From Sphaerothrix gracilis (lineage in GTDB: Bacteria > Cyanobacteriota > Cyanobacteriia > Phormidesmidales > Phormidesmidaceae): a DNA stretch of 64,000 bases. Location of the stretch: contig NZ_JASATW010000010.1 in assembly GCF_030405905.1 (NCBI RefSeq), forward strand, positions 62,001 to 126,000, written 5' to 3'. This document shows positions 16,101 through 23,896 of the stretch, in pieces; positions within the stretch are counted from its first letter, which is position 1; each line of letters opens with the position of its first letter. A program made the position numbers and the translations under genes. The notes under the pieces were generated by a model that was not told where the DNA came from, did not search any database, and was given only the letters and a program-made list of their open reading frames with translations.

Positions 16101-17844
16101 TTTCATCCACCAGCAGATCTTCATTAGGCGGTGCTGGCACATAGGCATCTTCAGCAAGCAGCTCTGCAGCTAGGTTCGTTTCTTCATCTAGCGCGCCTAA
16201 AAAGCTATCAGCGGGACGAGAGCGATCGCTCTCTGGCAGCAGCTCAGCTAGAGACGAAATAGTTTCAGGCACTGTATCTGTCGCCTGAATCAGCGTGTCT
16301 TCATCGTCACTGGCAAAAAAGGAATCCAGGGTGATAGGTGTTGACGGCGTTTCCGTCGATGCCGACATCTCGCCCAGAAGCAGCGCATCTAGATCCTGTG
16401 ACTGCTGCGTTCCTGGTTCTGGCAGGTCTGCCGCTGCCGCTTCAGCCGCCAGATCTTCGGTTTCTGCCGTTTTGCCGGGTGCGAGGTTGCTGCTCTCGGC
16501 AGATGCCGCCGTTTGAGATGACACAGGTTCATCGGGCGCTAGCGGTTGAGGTTCATCCTCAGCGATTGTAATGTCTTCTAAACCAAACAGACTTTCATAA
16601 AGCGTATCGATATCAGCTTGAGGAGAATCGGGCCGGGCCGCAGCGGTGGGAGTCGCTGCGGCTAAAAAGTCTAGCGGCTCAGAGTCCGTAACTGCCGAGG
16701 CGGTTGGTTCTTCTGGCGTTAGATTCGCTTCTGTGTCGGTCGCTTCTGTGTCGGTCGCTTCTGTGTCGGCAGTTAGACTCTCGGTGGGTGACTCATCGTC
16801 AAGCTGGAGCTGAGTAATTTCCTGGTCTAGCTGCAGCAGCGTGATATCTTCGTCCTCGTCGAAGTCAAAATCTAGGTCAAGCGCTTCTAGATCAAGGGCA
16901 GCCGCTGACAGATCAGGGGAAACTTCGGCGTTAGCCTCCGAGGCGGCAATGTCTGCAATCTCAGTAGTCGCGGCTGTCTCGTAAGTATCTGACTGGGCGG
17001 CTAGCAGCCGCTGTATTTCAGGCGATCGCGCTTCTGAGGTCAAATAGGCAGAAGCTTCGCGGCTGAGCCGTTCAGCCAGATGATTGATCAGCGCAGCCAC
17101 GACAACTTCTCCTTGCTGCCCCAAACTGTGCATATTCTTAAGTCCCTGGGACAGCGATTCCTGATAGCTGTCAATGCTGTTCTGCAGGGCTTCAAAAACC
17201 GTTGTTAGGGTCGAGTCAAGCCTGAGCAAAAGCTGATCGCTTTGGGCCTGTAAGCGCTGAATCTGAGCTAATTGTTGGCCGCTGCCCTCTCCCAGTAAGT
17301 CGGTCGTCGTGTCTCCCTGCAGCAGGCGATCGCGATTTGACTGCTCTATAGCCTGGGTTAAGCGCTGCGTTAGCGCTTCCTGCATTTGCTCATTGAGGAC
17401 CTGTAGAAAGTTCGCTAGCGACGGTGGCAGTTCCCGATCGACAGTTCCCCGCAGTCGCTCTAATTCTAAATGACGTACTTCCTGTAGCAGGCTGTCTCGC
17501 TGCTGCTGCAGGGCATCAACCTCTGTCCGCATAGGCTGCAGCATTTGGGTGCGCAGATAGTCCATCTCCTGTAAGAGCGCCTGCAGAACTTGCTGGGCAG
17601 AGGTTTCAGGGGACATCGGGGCTGTCTCAGGGCCGATATTCTGCGCGGCCAGCGGCGCCTGAGACAGGGCTGAAGGTGAATTGAGATAGGCGCGAATTTT
17701 CTCTAGGGTCTGGCGCTGCTGATTGATCTCGCCTGACTTTTCCCAAGGCAGGCGCGGACTGGCTTCGCCGAGTACAGCGTCAATTTCAGCAATCAGCTGT
17801 CGAATTTTATCCTGCTGAGAAGTCACACCAAAAACCCTGAACAC
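13189..17844 (-). CDS. Very large Hsp70-like (actin-fold ATPase) protein with acidic linker
   Basis: Three regions make up 1551 residues. Residues about 1-300 are Gln/Leu-rich coiled coil (QQQRDSLLQEVRHLELERLR). Residues about 300-930 are low complexity, made almost only of Asp, Glu, Ala, Ser, Thr and Pro, with short acidic runs (LDLDFDFDEDEDI). Residues about 933-1400 form an Hsp70/actin-type ATPase with phosphate-1 loop LSLDLGTTGLSAVLMD, phosphate-2 loop VVIDGGATLTELAVV (about 1167) and adenosine motif VVCTGGSASLAAF (about 1362). A short alpha-helical tail follows, and no canonical Hsp70 substrate-binding domain is seen. The start is GTG at 17844; a GTG six codons on is possible. There is no signal peptide. 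Function is unknown; chaperone or scaffold activity is only inferred. Confidence 0.85.
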   Translation of the reverse strand: MFRVFGVTSQQDKIRQLIAEIDAVLGEASPRLPWEKSGEINQQRQTLEKIRAYLNSPSALSQAPLAAQNIGPETAPMSPETSAQQVLQALLQEMDYLRTQMLQPMRTEVDALQQQRDSLLQEVRHLELERLRGTVDRELPPSLANFLQVLNEQMQEALTQRLTQAIEQSNRDRLLQGDTTTDLLGEGSGQQLAQIQRLQAQSDQLLLRLDSTLTTVFEALQNSIDSYQESLSQGLKNMHSLGQQGEVVVAALINHLAERLSREASAYLTSEARSPEIQRLLAAQSDTYETAATTEIADIAASEANAEVSPDLSAAALDLEALDLDFDFDEDEDITLLQLDQEITQLQLDDESPTESLTADTEATDTEATDTEANLTPEEPTASAVTDSEPLDFLAAATPTAAARPDSPQADIDTLYESLFGLEDITIAEDEPQPLAPDEPVSSQTAASAESSNLAPGKTAETEDLAAEAAAADLPEPGTQQSQDLDALLLGEMSASTETPSTPITLDSFFASDDEDTLIQATDTVPETISSLAELLPESDRSRPADSFLGALDEETNLAAELLAEDAYVPAPPNEDLLVDEILPESDSSELELDASVLQQLSADLSSLEGLDSDALNDTVDLMGDHAENAPNFAADSAESEIAPDPTTTGPLSDWSALADELQAENAENIEAVAETGATLEDLMSTAARQSAAAETAASLSLAALDDLDLENLDLDEDDEEDREPSSRSANDATLFDTADDAEAETAAALDDLAAGQIDDPAESDPSSAEPTDLSSASLASPSPAASSAETLQPEASAAASLAEAADQFAATASALPPETPNPVQQRTFAAEADDSSPEAELSAPESAVRPDIPDADPLSSREDSLTAETEATDLRVDSPEEAAATKPLPATDAPVAAATVLPTGPETTSAEEQLGSATIDGGLPPAEDETEPAQQWFLSLDLGTTGLSAVLMDRLSNQVYPLYWLAVDTATAADERNFRLPAIAQVRTHSAAESAQWQVEAVGLSALTRSQSSSAATPSPDQLMLRHFKPLLKVTVPLDEMTPQLQWSERHQLPLASVQAVLQQLLANLRDRACAALGLTQPLADVLDQLQGVIVGYPANWPDTYSFNIREAVLAAQLVSQPEQVFFVEDAIAVVLSGLPQPTADTEPTATGVTRQQTLYQARWQGGTVVIDGGATLTELAVVTVPADLMALNHKDFTLRSFAYGGDAIDQDIVCQLLYPSHTWQIRDRAAQTTASGPSQSAGWNWQAASLISTADWQDLQLENLTLPRPGEADLEHRHRLQQRLNSSLVGQSLLEAARHLKLILQHQGQFQLNLGNRQLTIKRRELESRIFLPYIQRVNQQLNMLLSQTGLSAQAVNQVVCTGGSASLAAFARWLRQKFPNATIIQDTYPGDRPPSCSRVAYGLVNLCRYPEVLEIARQQYSDYFLLAELLRVFPDHPLPVSGIMHRLEEQGINTQVCQMHILALLEGHLPPGLIPTETDAALITAESAQQAEYAALAAAPLFTKQGNQIYVPNLEQSERLKQHLETLLANKQQTLDEPLITNLVAEMP
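16726..16770. repeat. 15-bp tandem repeat, three copies, inside the Hsp70-like gene
   Basis: The unit CGCTTCTGTGTCGGT occurs at 16726-16740 and 16741-16755, and with one change at 16756-16770. It encodes TEATD repeats in the acidic linker and keeps the frame, so copy number could vary between strains without breaking the gene. Confidence 0.9.
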
Positions 17845-18263
17845 AATGTCGCTATGATGCGGCGATGGAAGCTATTTAAGGCGATCGCCGAAACAGCGTG
17901 CACCCCTCAAACAGACCTCCTTGCTAAAGATTAGCTTGCCTCAGTCAATCTGTTGCTCAAAGTGTAGAGCAGGCGACCCCCAAAATGACGTTTCTCAACA
18001 AATTTCTCTCCGGCAGCCGATAAGAATCTGAGAAAATATCTGAAGTCTTAAGGGGGATGCTATAGTTAATAACTCCGATAACATCAGGAAGAGGGCTGCG
18101 CTACAGCTAGCGCTTGAGGGTCTAGACTGCTAGTTTTGTAATATATCTCGTTTAGTCGGCTGCAGTTAGCTATTGCGGCTTGCGCTGACCGAGGCAGCCT
18201 TGGCCAGTGTGCAAGCCGCCGTATCCGAATTATGTGATGCCAAAGCGTGTTTTTTGAGCCTCA
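17845..18263. other. 419-bp divergent intergenic region
   Basis: No convincing gene is seen. It should hold the promoters of the Hsp70-like gene (minus) and the Crp/Fnr gene (plus). A hairpin GCGCTA-CAGC-TAGCGC lies at 18098-18113, in a context (GGCTGCGCTA) shared with two other intergenic regions of the window. A TGTGA half-site occurs at about 18233-18237, too incomplete to call a CRP site. Confidence 0.6.
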
Positions 18264-18968
18264 ATGGACGTTCGTTACCCTTCCAGAGATCATCACGTTG
18301 ACAGCGCCTTAATCCAGGCCGCTCCTTTTTTTGCGGAGCTGCCGCAGGAGGCGGTTGAAAAGGCAACTGCCCAGGTGGTAACACGTCGCCATCCTGCCAA
18401 TCAGGTGATTTTGTTAGAAAATGACTGGGGCAGCTCAGTCTATTTTATTCTGGAAGGCTGGGTCAAAATTCGTACCTACAACCTAGATGGTAAAGAAGTC
18501 ACGCTGAATATTCTAGGCAAGGGTGAACTTTTTGGCGAAATGGCCCCCCTCGATGAGGTACCGCGCTCAACCGACGTGATTACGCTAGTGCCAACGGTGA
18601 TTGGCAATATGCCCGCCAATGACTTTGTGACGCTGATTCAGTCCGAACCTATGGCCGGTATTCGTCTTGCCCAGCTAATGGCCCGCCGCCTGCGCCAGGT
18701 TAACCGCCGCCTGCGGCTGCGGGAGTCTGATAGCATGTCTCGCGTGGCCGATATTATTCTTTTTCTGGCAGACGGTCAGGGGACAGTGGGCGAAGGGGGC
18801 GTTGAAATCCCCAACCTACCCCACCGGGAGCTGAGCAGTCTTAGCGGCTTAGCCCGTGAAACTGTCACCCGCGTCCTCAGTAAGCTGGAGCGCAAAGAGC
18901 TAATTACGCGCAATCGGGACACAGTCTGTATTCCCGACATTGACGCTCTGGAGCGTTTGCTAGTCTAG
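18264..18968 (+). CDS. Crp/Fnr family transcriptional regulator
   Basis: The 234 residues have a cyclic-nucleotide-binding beta-roll (about 20-135), a dimer helix and a C-terminal winged HTH (REL SSLSGLARETVTRVLSKLERK, about 187-211). The phosphate-binding cassette reads GELFGEM (88-93) and RSTDV (101-105), so the Glu and Arg that hold cAMP in true CRPs are present; ligand binding is plausible but unproved. There are no Fnr-type cysteine clusters, and the sequence is not NtcA. It is followed after 28 bases by the DUF2232 gene and then the CobT-like gene in the same direction. Confidence 0.9.
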   Translation: MDVRYPSRDHHVDSALIQAAPFFAELPQEAVEKATAQVVTRRHPANQVILLENDWGSSVYFILEGWVKIRTYNLDGKEVTLNILGKGELFGEMAPLDEVPRSTDVITLVPTVIGNMPANDFVTLIQSEPMAGIRLAQLMARRLRQVNRRLRLRESDSMSRVADIILFLADGQGTVGEGGVEIPNLPHRELSSLSGLARETVTRVLSKLERKELITRNRDTVCIPDIDALERLLV

Positions 18969-18996
18969 CTGTTGGGCTTTAAGTGATTTAAAAGTT

Positions 18997-19761
18997 ATGT
19001 CGAATTTGCCCGATGCTAGGCAGCCTTCCCGCTCAAATGCTTCAGATTGGCAAGAAGACCTAGGCTTAGATCTGCCGGAGGCGATCGCCAATAAGTCAGC
19101 CAAGCGATCGCGACCATTGCCAACGAATGGCCCGGTAGCGATGGTAGAAACGGCGTTCCTAGCGAGCACAGCCAGCCTGATTTGGCTGGTGAACTACTAT
19201 TTCCCGCCTGGCCCCCTCCTGCGCATCTTTTTTCCGCTGCCGACGGCTCTAGTCTATTTGCGCTGGGGCAGCCGCGCTGCCTGGATGTCTGCCCTAGTTT
19301 CAGGGCTGCTTTTAGCAGTGCTGATGGGACCACCCCGCAGCGTGCTTTTTGTCATGCCCTATGCGGTTTTGGGGGTGCAGCTAGGCTTCATGTGGGTGCG
19401 GGGTGCCACCTGGTATAGCACCATCTTTGTGGGCGCTTTGATTGGCACCTTGGGGTTTTTCTTTCGGGTTTGGCTGCTTTCCATCATGCTGGGTGAGGAT
19501 CTGTGGGTTTATTTAACAACGCAAATTACCCAACTGCTGGACTGGGGCCTCAATCGCTTAGTAGATTTTGGCCTGATCAGTTTGGGGGCAATAGGTCAGC
19601 CGGATCTGGCTATTATTCAAATTCTGGCGACGCTGATGGTGCTTCTCAGCAGTATCCTTTATCTGTTCACGGTGCATTTGGCGGCCTGGTTCTTATTTGA
19701 GCGCTTAGGCATTGCCATGCCTGATCCGCCGGATTGGGTGCAGGTGCTTCTAGATGAATAG
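18997..19761 (+). CDS. DUF2232 multispanning membrane protein
   Basis: The 254 residues have a charged N-terminal tail (about 1-45) and then about six hydrophobic helices (for example TAFLASTASLIWLVNYYF, LVSGLLLAVLMG, IFVGALIGTLGFFF, ILATLMVLLSSILYLF). The pattern fits DUF2232, a family related to small-molecule transporter S-components, whose substrate is unknown. It lies 18 bases before a CobT-like cobamide gene, so a link to cobalamin or cobalt traffic is possible but inferred from position only. Confidence 0.8.
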   Translation: MSNLPDARQPSRSNASDWQEDLGLDLPEAIANKSAKRSRPLPTNGPVAMVETAFLASTASLIWLVNYYFPPGPLLRIFFPLPTALVYLRWGSRAAWMSALVSGLLLAVLMGPPRSVLFVMPYAVLGVQLGFMWVRGATWYSTIFVGALIGTLGFFFRVWLLSIMLGEDLWVYLTTQITQLLDWGLNRLVDFGLISLGAIGQPDLAIIQILATLMVLLSSILYLFTVHLAAWFLFERLGIAMPDPPDWVQVLLDE

Positions 19762-19779
19762 CCTGACGCCATAGCTTTA

Positions 19780-20892
19780 ATGATTCGCATTTGCACTCAT
19801 CGAGAGCAGGCTCAGGACTGGCTGGCTCGCTATCGGCAGCAGTTGCCGCTGATGGTCTGCGTGCTGGGATTTACGGAGACAGCCTTGATCCCCGGTATTT
19901 CAGCCGCAGGCGCTACGCCTACCGATCGCCGCTACACCGCGATCGCTGATGCAGAATTCCTTTACCACGGGCCACGGCGCTATAGCCAGCATCCTTTACC
20001 TCCTCTCATTGCTGGCGCTTCGCCCGTTTTTATTTCAAGAGCGGTTATAGCAGCGCAAAATATGCCGCTTCAAATTATCAATGCCGGTCTGCCCCTGCCA
20101 CCGGCAATCCCCCATCTTGACCTCCAGGGACAGTCTGCCGCCTGTTTGAGTACAGGACAAGCCATGACGCTAGCGCAGGCCCAGTTCCTCTTTCAACAGG
20201 GACTGCGCTGGGGCACACAGATGGCAGTAGACTATCCCAATCCCTATGTTGTGCTGTCGGAGTGCGTCGTCGGCGGCACAACTACGGCTCTGGCAGCGCT
20301 GCTGGGTCTAGGCTTTGCGGCTGCTGGCAAGATTAACAGTAGCCACCCCGTTTGCAATCATCAGCAAAAGCAGCGCCTAGCGGCATTAGGGCTGAGGCAG
20401 TGGCGTCAGTTATGTTTGGTGGGCGATCGCCTACCGGCTGATCCATTAGATTTGATTGCGGCTGTGGGCGATCCTATGCAGATAGCCGTAGCGGGCATGA
20501 GTATTGCTTTGAGCCGCTCGAAGGGCGTTTTACTGGCGGGGGGGACTCAAATGCTGGCGGTTTATGCTCTCAGCCGCGCGATCGCGCAGCACCGGCACCT
20601 CATCTGGCAGCCCCAAAACATAGTTGTTGGCACAACGCGCTGGGTGGTCGAAGACGCTACCGGCGACACGATTGGGCTAGCACGAGCAATCGGAGGAGTA
20701 CCCCTACTAGCGGCCCAGATAGACTTTGCCAACGCTCACTACTCACAGCTACGGGCGTATGAGCAGGGATACGTCAAAGAAGGCGTCGGGGCAGGAGGGT
20801 GTGCCATCGCCGCGCATCTAGCTCAGCAGTGGCAAATGCCTCAGCTATTACAGGCCGTCGAAGCACTGATTGATTGTCAGCAAAGCACATAA
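19780..20892 (+). CDS. CobT-like nicotinate-nucleotide phosphoribosyltransferase (TIGR00303 family)
   Basis: The 370 residues match the cyanobacterial/archaeal branch of nicotinate-mononucleotide-dependent phosphoribosyltransferases (UPF0284). Visible segments are LSECVVGGTTTALAALLGLG (about 157-176), VGDPMQIAVAGM, VLLAGGTQMLAVYAL and the C-terminal GYVKEGVGAGGCAIAA. CobT-type enzymes activate the lower ligand base of cobamides; cyanobacteria make pseudocobalamin with adenine, so the natural base may be adenine. The ATG follows the DUF2232 stop by 18 bases, which indicates one transcript with it and the Crp/Fnr gene. Confidence 0.85.
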   Translation: MIRICTHREQAQDWLARYRQQLPLMVCVLGFTETALIPGISAAGATPTDRRYTAIADAEFLYHGPRRYSQHPLPPLIAGASPVFISRAVIAAQNMPLQIINAGLPLPPAIPHLDLQGQSAACLSTGQAMTLAQAQFLFQQGLRWGTQMAVDYPNPYVVLSECVVGGTTTALAALLGLGFAAAGKINSSHPVCNHQQKQRLAALGLRQWRQLCLVGDRLPADPLDLIAAVGDPMQIAVAGMSIALSRSKGVLLAGGTQMLAVYALSRAIAQHRHLIWQPQNIVVGTTRWVVEDATGDTIGLARAIGGVPLLAAQIDFANAHYSQLRAYEQGYVKEGVGAGGCAIAAHLAQQWQMPQLLQAVEALIDCQQST

Positions 20893-20970
20893 GCTGCTTC
20901 ACACGGCAATTTTAAAGGACTTAAACAGTCGGTCATCTAGAAGCTGAGCAGACTAGCTATCCCTGAGTTG

Positions 20971-21348
20971 CTAATGATGGGCGCGGGAGGCTAGGAGCTG
21001 TTCTTCAAGCGCCGCAATTCGGTTATAGGCAGCTGTGAGCTGAGCCGTAAGACGCTGAATCTGAACTTCTGGCGTAATTTCTTTGCCAGAACCTGATTTT
21101 TCCGGATTCATGTAAGCGTTGTCGGTCAGAATATCTTTGTGACTGACATTGTTAGAGCCGATAATCGCACCTGAGTAAGCAGAGACTGCAGGATTAATCC
21201 CAAACTGTGGGTTGCTCTCGTCTTTGGCAGAACAGGCTTGTTGACCAGATAGAATTTCAGCAATGCGTAGATTTATCTGATCGATCATGTGGTGCAGAGC
21301 ATCCACTTTGTCAGTTAGCAGAACTACCTGCTCTTGGAGCAAATCCAT
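20971..21348 (-). CDS. Hypothetical coiled-coil protein (125 aa)
   Basis: I recognise no family. Two helical coiled-coil segments (residues about 1-34, LLQEQVVLLTDKVDALHHMI; and about 93-122, QIQRLTAQLTAAYNRIAALE) flank a polar Gly/Asn/Ser-rich middle of about 55 residues. Such helix-loop-helix layouts suit a small scaffold or oligomerising adaptor. It converges with the CobT-like gene. A 726-bp non-coding stretch lies upstream. Confidence 0.75.
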   Translation of the reverse strand: MDLLQEQVVLLTDKVDALHHMIDQINLRIAEILSGQQACSAKDESNPQFGINPAVSAYSGAIIGSNNVSHKDILTDNAYMNPEKSGSGKEITPEVQIQRLTAQLTAAYNRIAALEEQLLASRAHH

Positions 21349-22074
21349 AAATTCTTCGATCCCAAATAGAACAATTTATTTCCAACTCCATCCTAGGGAC
21401 TTTGCTGGAATGAGTGAGATTACTACGAAATTATTTAATGTTTGTTGATGTTAGCGGTAGGAAAGTTTACAAGCAGGCTCATAAAGCTATCTATTAACTG
21501 GCTTGAATAGGTTTAAAGACTTATAGTCATGTCAACTGTGACAGTTGCTGGTTCTTAGCGTCAAAGAATATACAACTGTTTGAATTTGATGCAATAAATA
21601 AGCCTAAAAGTGTTGATAATTAAGGGGTTTAGCTGTTTGCGATCGCTATCCGACAATTGCACTTTTACAGTGAAAACAACTGTTTAATCTATCCAATTAC
21701 GGATGCGAGTCTGAATACTCTAATCTGATTTTCCCTTTTATTTTTTCTAAGCAAACTTATCAGCAGCTCAGTTGAAGCTGTTCAGGAATAGGTCACTAAA
21801 ATCTGACAGTTATTCCTAACTAAAACAATACGTTCGGGTCGGCGTCGCTATTAAGGAGGTGGACCTAATTATTGGCGAGATGGGTAAAGCTCTCCAGGCA
21901 TGGCTGCGCTAAAGCGATAGCGCAACCCCTATGGGTGTTTGTTCATTGCCTCAGGCAAGGCTACGCCAACGTTCCTCAACCGCAACCTGCATTGACTCAT
22001 GTTTAACTACACCTACCTGCTGAGCTGCTTGAGCCAATTTCAGTCATTGGCAGTTCAGCTCTAAAATAAAAGGT
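21349..22074. other. 726-bp A+T-rich intergenic region
   Basis: This is the longest gene-free stretch of the window. Neither strand has a believable frame. It contains an inverted repeat CAACTGTGACAGTTG near 21534, an isolated Shine-Dalgarno-like TAAGGAGGTGG near 21852 with no good frame after it, and a stem-loop at 21905-21924. It could carry an unrecognised RNA gene or long leader regions for its divergent neighbours. Confidence 0.55.
21905..21924. repeat. Short hairpin of a dispersed GGCTGCGCTA element
   Basis: TGCGCTA (21905-21911) and TAGCGCA (21918-21924) pair over a six-base loop. GGCTGCGCTA also occurs at 18094-18103 and, on the minus strand, at 35946-35955, each time between genes. 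This suggests a small dispersed cyanobacterial repeat. Confidence 0.5.
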
Positions 22075-23259
22075 ATGAAAAGACGAATGCTGCTAACTGC
22101 AACGGCTACTTTGGCCGCCAATGCTCTACTCTCTGGCTGTAGTCAGCGTAACCCAGACGCCTTCAGGGTTGAGCTGTTAGAAGATTCGTTTCCCCCCCAA
22201 CTGCTGCGGGTTTTTCGCAAAGAGCTATCCTTAGCCCGTGACTGTGAATTCGACAGTCGAGAGCAGCTGAGTGAAATCTATGCTCAGCTACAGAAATGGG
22301 AACAGGCTCCAAAGCAGCCATCCCGCTGGGGGATTAGAAATCCTGTTGGGCAGCCCGCCACTGCAAAACCGGCTGATCTAGTGACGCTGAGCGATTACTG
22401 GCTGACCAGCGCTATTCAACAGCAGCTCGTTCAGCCCTTTCCGGCCCTACAATTACAAACCTGGCCGCAGCTTTCATCGCGCTGGACTGAACTGGTACAG
22501 CGCGATCGCCAAGGCCGCCCGTCACCTGAGGGAGAAATTTGGGGGGTTCCCTATCGCTGGGGCAGTCTGATGATGGTTTATCGCACACGTCCCTTTGAAG
22601 CCCTGGGCTGGCAGCCTCAGTCTTGGCAAGATTTATGGCGGCCAGAACTGGCGCGGAGAATCTCTTTGCCTAATCATCCTCGCCTTGTCATCGGTCTTGT
22701 CCTCAAGCAGATGGGGCAGTCCAGCAATTCTTCAAACTTGACCCCGCTGCTGCCTGAACTAGCAGCGCAGCTACAGTCACTTCAGCGGCAGGTCAAATTT
22801 TACAGCTCTACCCATGCTTTACAGGCACTGGTCAGCAACGATACCTGGCTGGCGGTTGCCTGGTCTACCGATGTTTTGCCGGTAATGCAGCGCTACCGGC
22901 AGCTCAAAGCAGCAATTCCGCTCTCAGGCACGCTGTTGACAGCAGATCTGTGGGCACGGCCAATGACGGCGATCGCCAAAAACAGTTCAGAGGTAGCGCC
23001 TTTGCCAGATGTCGGGCAGCAGTGGCTAGAATTCTGCTGGCGGCCCGATGTCGCGACGCAGCTTTCTCTCTCTACCTATGGAGCCTCTCCCCGGTTCGCC
23101 AGCCTGTTGCCCGCTTCTCTGCCCGCCTCCCTGCGCGATCGCCCCCTGCTGCTTCCTGACGCAGAAGTACTGACCAAAAGCGAGTTTTTAAAGCCTTTAC
23201 CGAGCGATAGCGAGCAGGCTTATACCCAGCTCTGGGCGCAGATGCGACAGGCCAGCTAG
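22075..23259 (+). CDS. Lipoprotein, ABC-type extracellular solute-binding protein (PotD-like)
   Basis: The 394 residues start with a lipoprotein signal (MKRRMLLTATATLAANALLSGC; the lipobox LSGC puts the lipidated Cys at about 22). The rest resembles a periplasmic binding protein of the spermidine/putrescine class (GEIWGVPYRWGSLMMVYRTRPFEALGWQPQSWQDLW). The family norm is about 350-400 residues. No permease or ATPase gene is adjacent, so the partner transporter must be elsewhere or the protein has another role. It ends with a four-base overlap against the converging gene. Confidence 0.8.
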   Translation: MKRRMLLTATATLAANALLSGCSQRNPDAFRVELLEDSFPPQLLRVFRKELSLARDCEFDSREQLSEIYAQLQKWEQAPKQPSRWGIRNPVGQPATAKPADLVTLSDYWLTSAIQQQLVQPFPALQLQTWPQLSSRWTELVQRDRQGRPSPEGEIWGVPYRWGSLMMVYRTRPFEALGWQPQSWQDLWRPELARRISLPNHPRLVIGLVLKQMGQSSNSSNLTPLLPELAAQLQSLQRQVKFYSSTHALQALVSNDTWLAVAWSTDVLPVMQRYRQLKAAIPLSGTLLTADLWARPMTAIAKNSSEVAPLPDVGQQWLEFCWRPDVATQLSLSTYGASPRFASLLPASLPASLRDRPLLLPDAEVLTKSEFLKPLPSDSEQAYTQLWAQMRQAS

Positions 23260-23867
23260 GGTCTTGGCAATTCGTTACGCCCTAGATAGTCTAGAACAAC
23301 CGTACAGGGAACTTCCTCAACCAGGTCAGGCTCTGGCCAGCGCACCGTATCAGGATTTAGCGGCGGGGCATCGGCAGAAAAATCGCACAGATTCAGTCCT
23401 ACTAAGCGTCCACCGGCAAAAACGCGGAGGCTGTAGCCAAAAGATTTGGCAGAAGTGCCGAACTGATTGAGTAAAACGTAGCGTTCTAAGTAGGTCAACG
23501 CTTCCCAAATTTGCGGATTCACGACGATATCAATCCGCCGTGGCTGCTGCGGGCTACCTGAAAACGCGATCCAGGTATTCAAAAGCTGGGGGGCGCCAAA
23601 TCTCGTGCTCGTCTGCTCTTGCTGCCACCAGAGACTAGGGGGTGTTAGAGAGGTCATTGAGATAGTCGTTTCAGTGAGCACCTGCCCGCTTGCCAACAGC
23701 GCTTCGTCAGGATCGACAGTGAGGGGAAGCTGCACTAGGTCTTCGTAGCTGGGAGAGGAGGGGAAGTTGGCCTGAGCTAGGGCCGGAGCTGAAGTCAGGC
23801 CCAGGTAGGTCAGACCTATGGCTAGGCTGGTTCTGCCGAGTTGAAAAAGATTAGCTCTCTGCTGCAT
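23256..23867 (-). CDS. Exported protein of unknown function (203 aa)
   Basis: An N-terminal signal peptide (hydrophobic GRTSLAIGLTYLGLTSAPALAQA, cleavage likely after ALAQA near residue 33) precedes a soluble periplasmic domain with two cysteines (LCDFSADAP and VPCTVV) that could form a disulfide. I recognise no family. It lies 29 bases downstream of the radical SAM gene on the same strand and probably shares its transcript. Confidence 0.75.
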   Translation of the reverse strand: MQQRANLFQLGRTSLAIGLTYLGLTSAPALAQANFPSSPSYEDLVQLPLTVDPDEALLASGQVLTETTISMTSLTPPSLWWQQEQTSTRFGAPQLLNTWIAFSGSPQQPRRIDIVVNPQIWEALTYLERYVLLNQFGTSAKSFGYSLRVFAGGRLVGLNLCDFSADAPPLNPDTVRWPEPDLVEEVPCTVVLDYLGRNELPRP

Positions 23868-23896
23868 ATGTTTAAGCTCTCTGCCCCAAAGCTGTC

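Noticed and set aside
16726..16770. Possible CRISPR-like array
   Set aside because: The three 15-bp units are directly adjacent with no spacers and lie in a coding frame.
18233..18250. CRP-binding site upstream of the Crp/Fnr gene
   Set aside because: Only one TGTGA half is present; the partner half TCACA is absent.
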